Source: Leptolyngbyaceae cyanobacterium clean351
GTDB lineage: Bacteria > Cyanobacteriota > Cyanobacteriia > DAIDHW01
Assembly: GCA_027451865.1 (NCBI GenBank)
Contig: DAIDHW010000004.1
Span: 62,001-126,000 of the forward strand
Length of the DNA stretch: 64,000 nucleotides
Direction: 5' to 3'
A program made the translations under genes and the position numbers. Shown in pieces: positions 16,895-25,250 of the stretch (the first letter of the stretch is position 1; every line of letters starts with the position of its first letter). The notes under the pieces are model-generated. The model did no database searches and was not told the DNA's origin. It was given only the letters and a program-made list of their open reading frames with translations.

Positions 16895-19021
16895 GTGCAG
16901 GATATGCCTTTCTCTCCTCCTCCTCAACTCCCGCCTGTCCTCCACCTACCCTCCGTATCCGTCCCTGCCACCCCCGCAGCGCCTGCCGTCCCCTCTCTCC
17001 CCAGTTCCTCCCCGGCAGAAGTTCCCAACTCAACAGCCCCGCCCCTGTTTGGTCAAGTATTAGAGCTGACCGCTGACCACCAGGACTACGACGCTGCCCA
17101 GCACATTTTCACTGCCTATGGTCATGTGGTAATGCGGATCGGGCAGACCCTCCTACAGGCTGACCGGATCCAAGTCAACACTGAAAACCATGTGGCTGTC
17201 GCCACCGGCAACGTCTCCCTTACCCAGGGCCAGCGCCTACTGCGGGGGAACGAGATCGAGTACGACTTTGTCAAGGGAACTGGCGTGATCACTAAAGCCT
17301 GGGGGGAGGTGAACCTGCGGCCGACCCCAGCCCCCGCGGGTGCTCAAACCCTTTACCCTAGTAGCCCGGTCGGACCGGGCGAAGACCAGGTGCTGCGCAG
17401 CCAGCCCCTTGTACCCACCCAGGATAGTTCCCTGTCCTTAGTGTTTGGTTTCGGGCGCAGTCTAGCGGGCTTAAGCAATGCCGGTAGCTTTCTCCCCCCC
17501 GCCGGCGGAGTAGTCAAACACCTACGCTACGAGGCAGACCGGATTGAGTTTACCCCCGAGAGTTGGGAGGCTACCAACCTACGTCTTACTAACGATCCTT
17601 TCTCCCCCCCCGAAACTGAGCTGCGCGCTAAGCGGGCTGAGTTTAAACCCTTGTCTCCCTTTGAAGACGAGTTAATTACCCACAACCCCCGGCTCGTACT
17701 AGACCAAAAGATTGTCCTTCCCCTATACCCATCACGGTTCACCCTTGGCCGGAACCGCCACACCCCTTCTTTACCCTTTCTGATTGGCTACGACGGGCCA
17801 GAAAGGGGGGGGCTTTATTTGTACCGACCGATCACGGTGCTGGCCAACTCCCGCATCAATTGGCAGATTTCGCCGGAATTCTATATTCAGCAGGCTTTCG
17901 CCTCGGAAAACTTTCAAAAGCGCCTGGGGATAGTACCACCCGCCCCGGCCGTGGGCAATCCTATCCCCAATACAAGTGGTCTGTTTCATTGGGCTAACTA
18001 CGGGGTCCACTCCACCCTCAGCGCCACCTTTACGCCCCAGGATACCCTTTCCGGGTATCTGCTCCTGAGTGGTCTCGACCTGCAGAATGTCCAGAACAAC
18101 CTCTACGCAAGTCTTAGGCTACACCACAGCTTCGGGCCCGACCGCTTACAGTATGCTTGCAGTTCCGCCGCCTGCGGCGCAACTCGGGACCTGGGCAACT
18201 ATGCCTTTGAGGCGGAGTATAGCTATCGTAACCTCCTGTTCAATGGCTCCTTAGGTTTCCAGACCGTCCAGCAAAGCATTGGGGGAGTGTTTACCTCGCC
18301 TTTGTTTCCCATTGGCAAACCTAGCAGCAACCTACTATTCTCCTACCAGGTCGGTGCTCAGTACGTGGAGGCGGCCACCGACCGCCAAAATTTGTTGCCG
18401 CCAGGGGCCGTAAATAACCTAGTTTTCCTGGGCCGGACCCAAGCTAGCGCTTTTTTAACCTGGACCCACTCCCTGTGGTACGGCAAGGCACTACCCCTGA
18501 CCGCCACTGAGGCCCTACGGTTTAGTCCCACCCCGGTGGTGCCAAACGTCGGCCTATTTGCCACTGCCACTGGGGTTATTAGTTATTACACCAGTGGTGA
18601 CACTCAGAACTCCCTCACCGGAACCCTGGGCTTGCAAGTCCAAATAGGCCACTTTAAGCGTCTGCTGCTAGACTACACCAACCTCACCTTCAGTTATACC
18701 CAAGTCGCCTTCAGCGGTCAGTCACCCTTTTTGTTTGACCGGATCGCCGACCAACGGTACGTATACTTCTCCATCACCCAACAGATTCTCGGTCCCTTGC
18801 TCGTAGGATTTGATACGGAGATTGACCTGCCGAGCGGCAACCGTATCAGTTCCGACTACATCATCGATTTCCAACGCCGCACCTATAGTGTGATCATCCG
18901 CTACAATCCTGTTCAACAAATTGGCTCTATAAACTTGCTTATCAACGACTTCAACTGGAACGGGGGTACAACCCCTTTCTCAGGGGAGCCCACAGGTAGG
19001 GAAGGCAGGGCACCGCAATGA
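16895..19021 (+). CDS. LptD/OstA-like outer-membrane protein (DUF3769)
   Basis: Probable outer-membrane beta-barrel of the lipopolysaccharide-export type. After a proline-rich leader (residues 1-50), a LptA/OstA-like beta-jellyroll is visible (LELTADHQDYDAAQHIFTAYG, then LLQADRIQVNTENHVAVATGN and LLRGNEIEYDF). The rest, about residues 200-708, is strand-rich with alternating residues and aromatic girdles, ending VIIRYNPVQQIGSINLLIND, typical of a barrel terminus. Cyanobacterial DUF3769 proteins are regarded as LptD homologues. The start is uncertain: GTG at 16895 or ATG at 16903, and no classical signal peptide is seen with either, which is odd for an exported protein. The stop overlaps the next ATG by 4 bp. 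Confidence 0.8.
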   Translation: MQDMPFSPPPQLPPVLHLPSVSVPATPAAPAVPSLPSSSPAEVPNSTAPPLFGQVLELTADHQDYDAAQHIFTAYGHVVMRIGQTLLQADRIQVNTENHVAVATGNVSLTQGQRLLRGNEIEYDFVKGTGVITKAWGEVNLRPTPAPAGAQTLYPSSPVGPGEDQVLRSQPLVPTQDSSLSLVFGFGRSLAGLSNAGSFLPPAGGVVKHLRYEADRIEFTPESWEATNLRLTNDPFSPPETELRAKRAEFKPLSPFEDELITHNPRLVLDQKIVLPLYPSRFTLGRNRHTPSLPFLIGYDGPERGGLYLYRPITVLANSRINWQISPEFYIQQAFASENFQKRLGIVPPAPAVGNPIPNTSGLFHWANYGVHSTLSATFTPQDTLSGYLLLSGLDLQNVQNNLYASLRLHHSFGPDRLQYACSSAACGATRDLGNYAFEAEYSYRNLLFNGSLGFQTVQQSIGGVFTSPLFPIGKPSSNLLFSYQVGAQYVEAATDRQNLLPPGAVNNLVFLGRTQASAFLTWTHSLWYGKALPLTATEALRFSPTPVVPNVGLFATATGVISYYTSGDTQNSLTGTLGLQVQIGHFKRLLLDYTNLTFSYTQVAFSGQSPFLFDRIADQRYVYFSITQQILGPLLVGFDTEIDLPSGNRISSDYIIDFQRRTYSVIIRYNPVQQIGSINLLINDFNWNGGTTPFSGEPTGREGRAPQ

Positions 19022-19422
19022 CTAATCAAGGCATGGACCAAGAGTTTAGCCCCCGTCCGGGGGTGAATCTAAGTCAAATGTTAACCTACTACGCCTTCGA
19101 TCTCGGGTCGGAACCCCTAGATTCCCTGGTGCGCACTTGGACGGACAATTATCCGGCGGCCTGGGTTTACCTCGCCATCGTGGAGGCTCTGTACCAAGGC
19201 CGCTATAAAGTTATTTCTGTCAGCCAACTGCTCCAGGGCTGGCAACGGCGAGGTAAACCCCTATACAAATTCAACCGGGATTTTGAGCGCCTAGTTAGTG
19301 GCCGTATTTCTCATCCCCCAGCTTTCCTTAACCAGGTCCCCCGAGACAGCAAAATCCCCCAGTTTGAGCCCCCAGCTGCCAGTTCAGGGTTCTTGGCCAA
19401 GCTCAGGGCGATGGCTTACTAA
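19018..19422 (+). CDS. Conserved cyanobacterial protein of unknown function
   Basis: A soluble 134-residue protein with no recognised domain. Its core ([18 protein letters not shown], then [20 protein letters not shown]) matches my memory of a widespread cyanobacterial family without assigned role. The C-terminus is low in order (proline-rich) followed by a short helix. ATG at 19018 overlaps the TGA of the LptD-like gene, so the two are probably translated together, which hints at an envelope-related role. The 3' end overlaps cpcS by 20 bp on the other strand. Confidence 0.8.
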   Translation: MTNQGMDQEFSPRPGVNLSQMLTYYAFDLGSEPLDSLVRTWTDNYPAAWVYLAIVEALYQGRYKVISVSQLLQGWQRRGKPLYKFNRDFERLVSGRISHPPAFLNQVPRDSKIPQFEPPAASSGFLAKLRAMAY

Positions 19423-19927
19423 CTCCCTGGCGAATTTCTGAGCAAAAGGAGGCCATACTGAATCCGCCAAAGCGCTTCAGAATACTGTGGCGCAGGCGCA
19501 CATTGGGGCTCTCAAACCAGATCCGCTCCTTAGAGTACATGCTCTCGTACTCCGTAGTAAGCACTAACTCATCGTCAACCATGGCGTAGCGACCAGCCAC
19601 AGGCGCTTTTTCCGCATAGCCCATATCCCGCAGCAGATACCCAGACCCCATCTGTTCCGGGATGGCTACCAACACCGAAGAGCCCGTATGCTTTTCTTTG
19701 TCCCACTCCATAGTCCCGTCCCAGGTGACTCGGGCACCGCACAGGGCCGCTGCTGGGTCGAACTGATACTGCTCACATAACTGGGCAACCTGGGGGTGGT
19801 CAGCAGCCAAGACCTCGATCACAATCTGGGACTTGCCCCCCTCCTGCTGTCTGAAGGCTAGGTGATGACTGGTGCGCTGGGATAACCACTTGCCGGCGCT
19901 CAACGCAAAAAACTCAACTATATCCAT
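19403..19927 (-). CDS. cpcS: Phycobiliprotein lyase, CpcS/CpeS family
   Basis: Attaches phycocyanobilin to a cysteine (usually position 84) of phycobiliprotein subunits. The 174-residue protein matches the CpcS lipocalin-like family: [20 protein letters not shown] at the start, then [38 protein letters not shown]-like [16 protein letters not shown] and [22 protein letters not shown]. This shows the organism makes phycobilisomes. Whether it is CpcS-I, CpeS or CpcS-III cannot be settled by eye. It ends convergently into the conserved gene at 19018 and lies downstream of a small membrane protein gene. Confidence 0.9.
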   Translation of the reverse strand: MDIVEFFALSAGKWLSQRTSHHLAFRQQEGGKSQIVIEVLAADHPQVAQLCEQYQFDPAAALCGARVTWDGTMEWDKEKHTGSSVLVAIPEQMGSGYLLRDMGYAEKAPVAGRYAMVDDELVLTTEYESMYSKERIWFESPNVRLRHSILKRFGGFSMASFCSEIRQGVSKPSP

Positions 19928-19950
19928 GAGCCAAAACCTTAGGCAACCCC

Positions 19951-20274
19951 TTACTTTGGCAAATAAATTGGTATCTGGCCCGTTTCCACCCGGTCCGTCA
20001 GTTGTTCCATCACGGACCGTTTTTTCTGAGGGTCTGTGTAGGTGTTCACCTGGGTTTTAAGAGCCTGCACCTGCTGAGTAGCGGCTACCACTTGGGCGTT
20101 TAGGGAGTGTAGGTAGGCGTGGTCAGCGAGAGTCTGCACCCCCAGACGTACAAGGGAAACCAGGGCGAATACCGCCAGGCAGCCGTTGACCACTAGCCGG
20201 GCAGTCAACTCCCGGGCGGCCTGCCGGTAGGGCTGCTCAAGGGGTTGAGGAGGACGGGATAGGGAGGTTTTCAT
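19951..20274 (-). CDS. Small membrane protein with coiled coil, unknown function
   Basis: A 107-residue protein with a basic N-terminal region, one transmembrane helix at about residues 27-47 ([19 protein letters not shown]), a coiled-coil stretch ([20 protein letters not shown]) and a C-terminal tail ending in IPIYLPK. This topology recalls FtsB/FtsL-like bitopic proteins, but there is no specific match I can defend. The open frame extends to 20307; the ATG at 20274 (MKTSLS) gives the more natural N-terminus. It sits 54 bp after psaM on the same strand and 23 bp before cpcS. Confidence 0.65.
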   Translation of the reverse strand: MKTSLSRPPQPLEQPYRQAARELTARLVVNGCLAVFALVSLVRLGVQTLADHAYLHSLNAQVVAATQQVQALKTQVNTYTDPQKKRSVMEQLTDRVETGQIPIYLPK

Positions 20275-20328
20275 AACTAGTCTGTAAGGAGGCAGGGACT
20301 GGGCCACACCCCAGCCCCAGGGAAAGCG

Positions 20329-20424
20329 CTACTTGTATAGGGCAGTAGCCAAGCGAAAAGCCAGAATACCGGGAACCAGGGCAATGACCAGGGCGGTGAA
20401 AATCTGGGCATCGGTGAGGGCCAT
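20329..20424 (-). CDS. psaM: Photosystem I subunit PsaM
   Basis: A 31-residue single-helix subunit of photosystem I that helps the trimer contact. The translation begins MALTDAQIFTALVIALVPG and ends ILAFRLATALYK, a near-complete match to PsaM. It is too short for most gene finders. ATG is at 20422-20424 (minus strand) and TAG at 20329-20331. It diverges from terC across 183 bp, which should contain its promoter, and is followed by the small coiled-coil membrane protein. Confidence 0.95.
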   Translation of the reverse strand: MALTDAQIFTALVIALVPGILAFRLATALYK

Positions 20425-20607
20425 AGGGGGGTCTTCTCCAGACGAGTAGGTTTCCCATCCACTTTAGGGGATCAAAGCTCCCTTTGGACATCACCTTGTT
20501 ACATGATGCAACATTGCCAGAGGCTTTGTCACTCACCAGGAATGGGATAGGCTAAACACATAAGCCCCACCAGGGTTTATTAAGTTTCATCAAGCTGCCC
20601 TTCCCGA

Positions 20608-21384
20608 ATGCTGGATATATTTCTCGATGCTTCGCCCAGTTTGATTCTGGATACCCTGCTTTTGTTAGTGGTCCTGGTGGCCCTAGAGGGAGTCCTCTCC
20701 GCCGACAACGCCATTGCCCTTGCCTCCTTGGCCCAGGGACTCGAGGACACTCGCTTAGAGCAGCGGGCCTTGACAGTGGGCCTGGTCTTTGCCTTTATGC
20801 TGCGGGTGGGTCTGATTTTGGGAGCCGGGTGGGTCAACCGATTTTGGCAGTTTCAAGTGATGGGTTCTGCCTACCTGTTGTGGTTATCCCTGCGCTATTT
20901 CACGGCCAAGAACCAGCCTGCTGCCCCGGTGCACGGGCCGCGGTTTGCCTCCCTGTGGCAAGCTATTCCCCTGATCGCTGTTACCGACTTGGCTTTTTCC
21001 CTAGACAGCGTCACCACTGCCCTAGCTGTTTCCCAGGAGACTTGGCTAGTGATCGTCGGTGGGCTAATTGGGGTGATTGCCCTGCGATTTTTAGCCGGCC
21101 TGTTTGTGCGCTGGCTAGAGGAATTTTCCCACCTCCAGGATGCCGGCTACTGCACCGTCACCCTGGTGGGCCTGCGGCTGATGCTGCGGGTGGTGGCCCC
21201 AGGGCTTGTGCCCCCGGAATGGGCCATGTTCTTGCTCATGGGCATCTTCTTTGCCTGGGGCTTTTCCCAGCGTCAGGCCCAGGCCATGGGCACCCGGGAA
21301 CCCGAGGCCGACGCTACTCTACTAACCAGGGCCCCAGACACGGATCCCAGCTCGCCAGTTCTGCCGGTTGAAACCACAGACTGA
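20608..21384 (+). CDS. TerC-family integral membrane protein
   Basis: A 258-residue polytopic membrane protein with about seven helices. TerC-family acidic motifs are present: [12 protein letters not shown] in an early helix and [14 protein letters not shown] mid-protein, both conserved in the family that includes Alx/YgjT and metal (manganese) exporters. Family members handle metal-ion homeostasis; in plants a TerC protein is needed for thylakoid protein insertion. The substrate here is unknown. Start ATG at 20608. The last 24 codons overlap the 3' end of ndk on the other strand by 71 bp, and the tail (after residue 225) is low-complexity. Confidence 0.85.
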   Translation: MLDIFLDASPSLILDTLLLLVVLVALEGVLSADNAIALASLAQGLEDTRLEQRALTVGLVFAFMLRVGLILGAGWVNRFWQFQVMGSAYLLWLSLRYFTAKNQPAAPVHGPRFASLWQAIPLIAVTDLAFSLDSVTTALAVSQETWLVIVGGLIGVIALRFLAGLFVRWLEEFSHLQDAGYCTVTLVGLRLMLRVVAPGLVPPEWAMFLLMGIFFAWGFSQRQAQAMGTREPEADATLLTRAPDTDPSSPVLPVETTD

Positions 21385-21763
21385 TTTCCTGCTGAGCGGT
21401 CTCTGGGGCATCAGAACCGTGGATCAGGTTGCGGCCAATACTGATCCCCAGGTCACCCCGAATCGTGCCTGGTTCTGCCTGGAGAGGATTGGTGGCGCCG
21501 ATCAGCTTGCGGGCAGAGGCCACGACCCCCTCACCCTGCCAGACCATGGCCACCACTGGCCCCGAGGTAATGAACTCGACTAGGCCGGCAAAAAAGGGCC
21601 GTTCCCGATGGACGCCGTAGTGTTCCTCGGCCAACTCCCGACTTACCCGCAGCATTTTTAAGCCGACCAGGGTAAAACCTTTAGCCTCAAAGCGGCGGAT
21701 GATTTCCCCCACCAGTCCGCGCTGGACTCCATCCGGCTTGACAGCCAAAAATGTCCTCTCCAC
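21314..21763 (-). CDS. ndk: Nucleoside diphosphate kinase
   Basis: Transfers the terminal phosphate between nucleoside triphosphates and diphosphates. The 149-residue protein starts [19 protein letters not shown] and has the active-site histidine in RNLIHGSDA plus [11 protein letters not shown] and [15 protein letters not shown]. Length is standard. Its 3' end is antisense to the last part of terC. The C-terminus ([10 protein letters not shown]) lies in that shared region and probably varies between species. Confidence 0.95.
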   Translation of the reverse strand: MERTFLAVKPDGVQRGLVGEIIRRFEAKGFTLVGLKMLRVSRELAEEHYGVHRERPFFAGLVEFITSGPVVAMVWQGEGVVASARKLIGATNPLQAEPGTIRGDLGISIGRNLIHGSDAPETAQQEISLWFQPAELASWDPCLGPWLVE

Positions 21764-21934
21764 AACAAAAACCTCCTGGGTTGACGGCTTTGATTCTACC
21801 CTGCCCCGCGACTTGCAGTTACGGGTAGAGCTAGCTGGGCGGTAATCTCTGCTTGTCTGGGGGGCAAATACCGTACCTGGGGTCCCCTAGGCCCCCCCTA
21901 GAATAGTCCTAGTAGCGAGCTTGAGGCGGTAGCT

Positions 21935-24541
21935 GTGCAGCCCACTAACCCCAATCAGTTTACAGAAAAAGCCTGGGAAGCCATAGCCCGGACCCCGGAG
22001 GTAACTAAGCAGGCTCAACAGCAGCAGATCGAGTCCGAGCATTTGTTTAAGGCGCTCCTAGAGCAGGAGGGTCTAGCCCGGAGTATCCTCACTAGGGCGG
22101 GAGTAGATGTGCAGTTGTTCCGGGAGCGAACGGAGGAATTTATCCGCCGTCAACCGCGGGTCTCGGGGGGAGACTCGGTTTATTTGGGTAATTCCGTTGA
22201 TGCACTCCTTGACCGCGCCGAGAAGTGGCGCCAACAGTTCAAGGACGACTTCATTTCCGTAGAACATATAGCTTTGGCCTATAGTCAGGATGAACGGTTT
22301 GGTAAGGCTTTATACCGGGAGTTTAAGTTAGATGAAGCCAAGTTACGCCAAGTCATTCAACAGCTGCGCGGGAGTCAACGCGTGACCGACCAGTCGCCGG
22401 AAGGGAAGTACGAGGCCCTAGAAAAGTACGGTCGCGACCTAACCCTCCTCGCCCAGCAGGGCAAACTAGACCCGGTGATTGGCCGCGACGATGAGATTCG
22501 CCGCACCATCCAGATCCTGTCGCGACGCACCAAAAATAACCCTGTGCTGATCGGGGAACCAGGGGTGGGTAAAACCGCCATTGCCGAGGGTCTCTCTCAG
22601 CGGATCGTCAAGGGTGATGTACCCGAGTCCCTCCAGGGGCGCAAACTGATCGCTCTAGACATGGGGGCTTTAATCGCCGGGGCTAAATACCGGGGGGAGT
22701 TTGAGGAGCGCCTCAAGGCAGTCCTGAAGGAAGTCACTGACTCTCAGGGTCAGCTGATCCTGTTCATCGATGAGATTCACACCGTGGTGGGGGCGGGGGC
22801 AGTCCAAGGGGCTATGGACGCGGGCAACCTCCTCAAGCCAATGCTAGCCCGGGGGGAGCTGCGTTGTATTGGCGCTACCACCCTGGATGAATACCGCAAG
22901 TACATTGAAAAAGACGCCGCCCTAGAGCGACGCTTCCAACAGGTCTACGTGGACCAACCCAGCATCGAGGATACCATCTCGATCCTCCGGGGCTTGAAGG
23001 AGCGCTACGAAACTCACCACAACGTCAAGATCTCTGACTCGGCCCTGGTGGCTGCTGCGGTCCTGTCAACCCGTTACATCAGCGACCGGTTTTTACCGGA
23101 TAAGGCTATCGACCTGGTGGATGAGGCCGCCGCCAAGCTGAAAATGGAGAGCACCTCCAAGCCTGAGGAGTTGGATGAGATTGACCGCAAGATTCTCCAA
23201 CTTGAGATGGAGCGCATCTCTCTGCATCAGGAAAGTGACCCAGCTTCCCGGGAGCGCCTGCAGCGCCTAGACCGAGAGTTAGCAGACCTCAAGGAGCGTC
23301 AGAGCGCCCTTAACGCCCAGTGGCAAGGGGAAAAGGAAATTCTTGAGCAGCGCAAAACTATTAAGGAAACGATTAACCAAGTCAACATCGACATCCAGCA
23401 GGCAGAGCGGGATTACGACCTTAACCGTGCTGCTCAACTCAAGTACGGCCGGCTCAACGAACTGCAGCAACAGTTGGCCCAAACCGAGGCCAAGCTAACC
23501 CAAGGGGCCAGCCAATCCCTCCTGCGCGAAGAGGTGACCGAGGCAGACATTGCCGAGATTATCGGCAAGTGGACTGGTATCCCGGTCAGCAAACTAGTTG
23601 AATCGGAGCGGGAGCGCCTGCTGCACCTCGAGGAGGAGTTACATCGGCGGGTGGTCGGCCAGGCTGAGGCGGTGACGGCGGTGGCCGATGCCATCCAGCG
23701 CTCCCGGGCCGGCTTGTCTGATCCCAACCGGCCCGTGGCGAGTTTTATCTTCCTCGGACCAACAGGGGTAGGCAAAACGGAGCTGGCGAAGGCCCTGGCT
23801 GCTTACTTGTTCGACTCGGAATCAGCCCTGGTGCGCATCGACATGTCTGAGTATATGGAGAAGCACAACGTCTCTCGCCTGATTGGTGCCCCACCAGGCT
23901 ACGTGGGCTATGAGGAGGGGGGCCAGCTAACGGAGGCGATTCGCCGGCGGCCCTACGCGGTAATTCTGTTCGACGAGATCGAAAAGGCCCACCCAGAGGT
24001 CTTCAATGTGCTACTGCAGATCCTCGATGATGGCCGGGTGACAGATTCCCAGGGCCGGCTAGTGGACTTTAAGAACACGGTCTTGATTCTCACCAGCAAC
24101 ATTGGTTCCCAGGACATCCTAGACCTAGCGGGGGACCCCGGCCGCTACACTGAACTGCGCTCCCGAGTCCTGCAGGCCTTACAGCACAACTTCCGGCCCG
24201 AATTTCTCAATCGCATCGACGAGACGATCATTTTCCACGGCCTGCAAAGGGATGAACTGCGCCAAATCGTGCAAATCCAAGCCCGCCGCCTCAGTCAGAG
24301 ACTAGAGGACCGCAAAATCACTCTCGAACTGACCGCCAGTGCCCTAGACTTCCTGGCAGAGGTGGGCTACGACCCGATTTATGGGGCCCGGCCCCTGAAG
24401 CGGGCGATTCAGCGGGAATTAGAAACCCCTATTGCTAAACAGATCCTCCGGGGAGTGTTCCGGGAGGGAGACACGATCCGCGTAGCTGTAGCCAACGAAC
24501 GCTTGACCTTCGAGCGGGGGGCTGTGGCACAATCGGAGTAG
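21935..24541 (+). CDS. clpB: Chaperone ClpB (first copy)
   Basis: Hexameric AAA+ disaggregase that works with DnaK. The 868-residue protein has the N-domain ([20 protein letters not shown]), NBD1 with Walker [14 protein letters not shown], the coiled-coil middle domain (about residues 405-525) and NBD2 with [13 protein letters not shown]. The middle domain separates ClpB from ClpA/ClpC. The start is GTG at 21935 ([10 protein letters not shown]). A second paralogue (884 residues) lies at 47032-49686. In cyanobacteria one ClpB copy is often heat-induced and the other constitutive or essential; which is which cannot be read here. A small membrane-protein gene follows after 16 bp. Confidence 0.95.
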   Translation: MQPTNPNQFTEKAWEAIARTPEVTKQAQQQQIESEHLFKALLEQEGLARSILTRAGVDVQLFRERTEEFIRRQPRVSGGDSVYLGNSVDALLDRAEKWRQQFKDDFISVEHIALAYSQDERFGKALYREFKLDEAKLRQVIQQLRGSQRVTDQSPEGKYEALEKYGRDLTLLAQQGKLDPVIGRDDEIRRTIQILSRRTKNNPVLIGEPGVGKTAIAEGLSQRIVKGDVPESLQGRKLIALDMGALIAGAKYRGEFEERLKAVLKEVTDSQGQLILFIDEIHTVVGAGAVQGAMDAGNLLKPMLARGELRCIGATTLDEYRKYIEKDAALERRFQQVYVDQPSIEDTISILRGLKERYETHHNVKISDSALVAAAVLSTRYISDRFLPDKAIDLVDEAAAKLKMESTSKPEELDEIDRKILQLEMERISLHQESDPASRERLQRLDRELADLKERQSALNAQWQGEKEILEQRKTIKETINQVNIDIQQAERDYDLNRAAQLKYGRLNELQQQLAQTEAKLTQGASQSLLREEVTEADIAEIIGKWTGIPVSKLVESERERLLHLEEELHRRVVGQAEAVTAVADAIQRSRAGLSDPNRPVASFIFLGPTGVGKTELAKALAAYLFDSESALVRIDMSEYMEKHNVSRLIGAPPGYVGYEEGGQLTEAIRRRPYAVILFDEIEKAHPEVFNVLLQILDDGRVTDSQGRLVDFKNTVLILTSNIGSQDILDLAGDPGRYTELRSRVLQALQHNFRPEFLNRIDETIIFHGLQRDELRQIVQIQARRLSQRLEDRKITLELTASALDFLAEVGYDPIYGARPLKRAIQRELETPIAKQILRGVFREGDTIRVAVANERLTFERGAVAQSE

Positions 24542-24557
24542 CCCCAGGGAGCAAGCC

Positions 24558-24746
24558 TTGCCCATGCGTGGGATCAATCCCTTCGACGTACTTTTCTGGT
24601 TTCTGCTCAGTTTCACCCTTCTAGTTTGGGTGCTGCGGGGTTTCGAGCTGCTGGGGTACATGCCAGGGATGGTGCTGTGGGTCTTGATATTTGCTACCAT
24701 CAGTGCCGGGGTACTGGCCCGCCTGAGCCGCTCGCAGCGGCGCTAG
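24558..24746 (+). CDS. Small membrane protein, unknown function
   Basis: Sixty-two residues with two hydrophobic helices (VLFWFLLSFTLLVWVLRG and MVLWVLIFATISAGVL) and a basic tail LARLSRSQRR, the signature of a small inner-membrane protein with the C-terminus inside. TTG at 24558 has GGGAG 6 nt upstream; an ATG two codons on is the alternative. It follows clpB by 16 bp and may be cotranscribed. Nothing further can be said of its role. Confidence 0.6.
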   Translation: MPMRGINPFDVLFWFLLSFTLLVWVLRGFELLGYMPGMVLWVLIFATISAGVLARLSRSQRR

Positions 24747-24883
24747 TCCTCTGGCTTGCCCCCTCAGCCCGATTCCTTCCCAGAACGTTACCATAGGCAA
24801 TGCTGCCCTATCCGATGGGAGGGTTAGATCTCTCTCCAGGCACCTTCTAGGTAAAGTAACCAAGTCTTCTTCATGGAGTAACA

Positions 24884-25090
24884 ATGTTTATTGGTGAAGT
24901 TTCCCCTATCCTCCAAGAGTTGATGGCTCAGCCCCTGGCCTTCCTGGGTGGATTTACCTCAGGGGTATTGCGGCTGAAGTTAGACGAGGACCCCCTCAAG
25001 AGTTGGCTTGAGTCTCAACAGGTATCCCCCCCGAGTTCCTCCAAGCCCCCGGAGCGGCCCTCGGGTCCCCAGTCAATCACCATTGACTAG
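24884..25090 (+). CDS. Small conserved cyanobacterial protein
   Basis: A 68-residue protein beginning MFIGEVSPILQELMAQPLAF, followed by LGGFTSGVLRLKLDEDPLKSWL and a disordered proline/serine-rich tail. The first 45 residues match my recollection of a small family present across cyanobacteria with no assigned function. The ATG has GGAG 5 nt upstream. It stands alone, with 137 bp before it and a strong hairpin (25119-25143) after it. Confidence 0.75.
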   Translation: MFIGEVSPILQELMAQPLAFLGGFTSGVLRLKLDEDPLKSWLESQQVSPPSSSKPPERPSGPQSITID

Positions 25091-25118
25091 TTATTGGGCG
25101 GCTAATTATTGACCGGTA

Positions 25119-25143
25119 GGACAAGGGGTCTTTCCCCTTGTCC
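25119..25143. terminator. Perfect 10-bp hairpin before tRNA-Val
   Basis: GGACAAGGGG (25119-25128) pairs without mismatch with CCCCTTGTCC (25134-25143) around a TCTTT loop. It lies 29 bp after the stop of the small gene and 9 bp before the tRNA. No T-run follows, so termination by a classical Rho-independent mechanism is not proved. A second short palindrome, CCCCATCTGGGG (25142-25153), overlaps the first two bases of the tRNA. Confidence 0.5.
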
Positions 25144-25151
25144 CCATCTGG

Positions 25152-25225
25152 GGACGCATAGCTCAGTTGGTTAGAGCACCACGTTGACATTGTGGGGGTC
25201 ACTGGTTCGAGTCCAGTTATCTCCA
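25152..25225 (+). tRNA. tRNA-Val (anticodon GAC), acceptor stem imperfect
   Basis: A cloverleaf is visible: D-stem GCTC/GAGC, anticodon stem CCACG/TGTGG with loop TTGACAT (anticodon GAC, valine) and T-arm ACTGG-TTCGAGT-CCAGT. No CCA is encoded. The acceptor stem pairs badly: GGACGCA against TATCTCC leaves two mismatches (C-C and C-A) and one G-U. The other arms are canonical. Either the gene is degenerate or the 3' strand differs from what I expect of cyanobacterial tRNA-Val(GAC), where I recall a G+C-rich complement. Confidence 0.8.
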
Positions 25226-25250
25226 TCACCGTGTCCCCCAAGGGGAAAAG

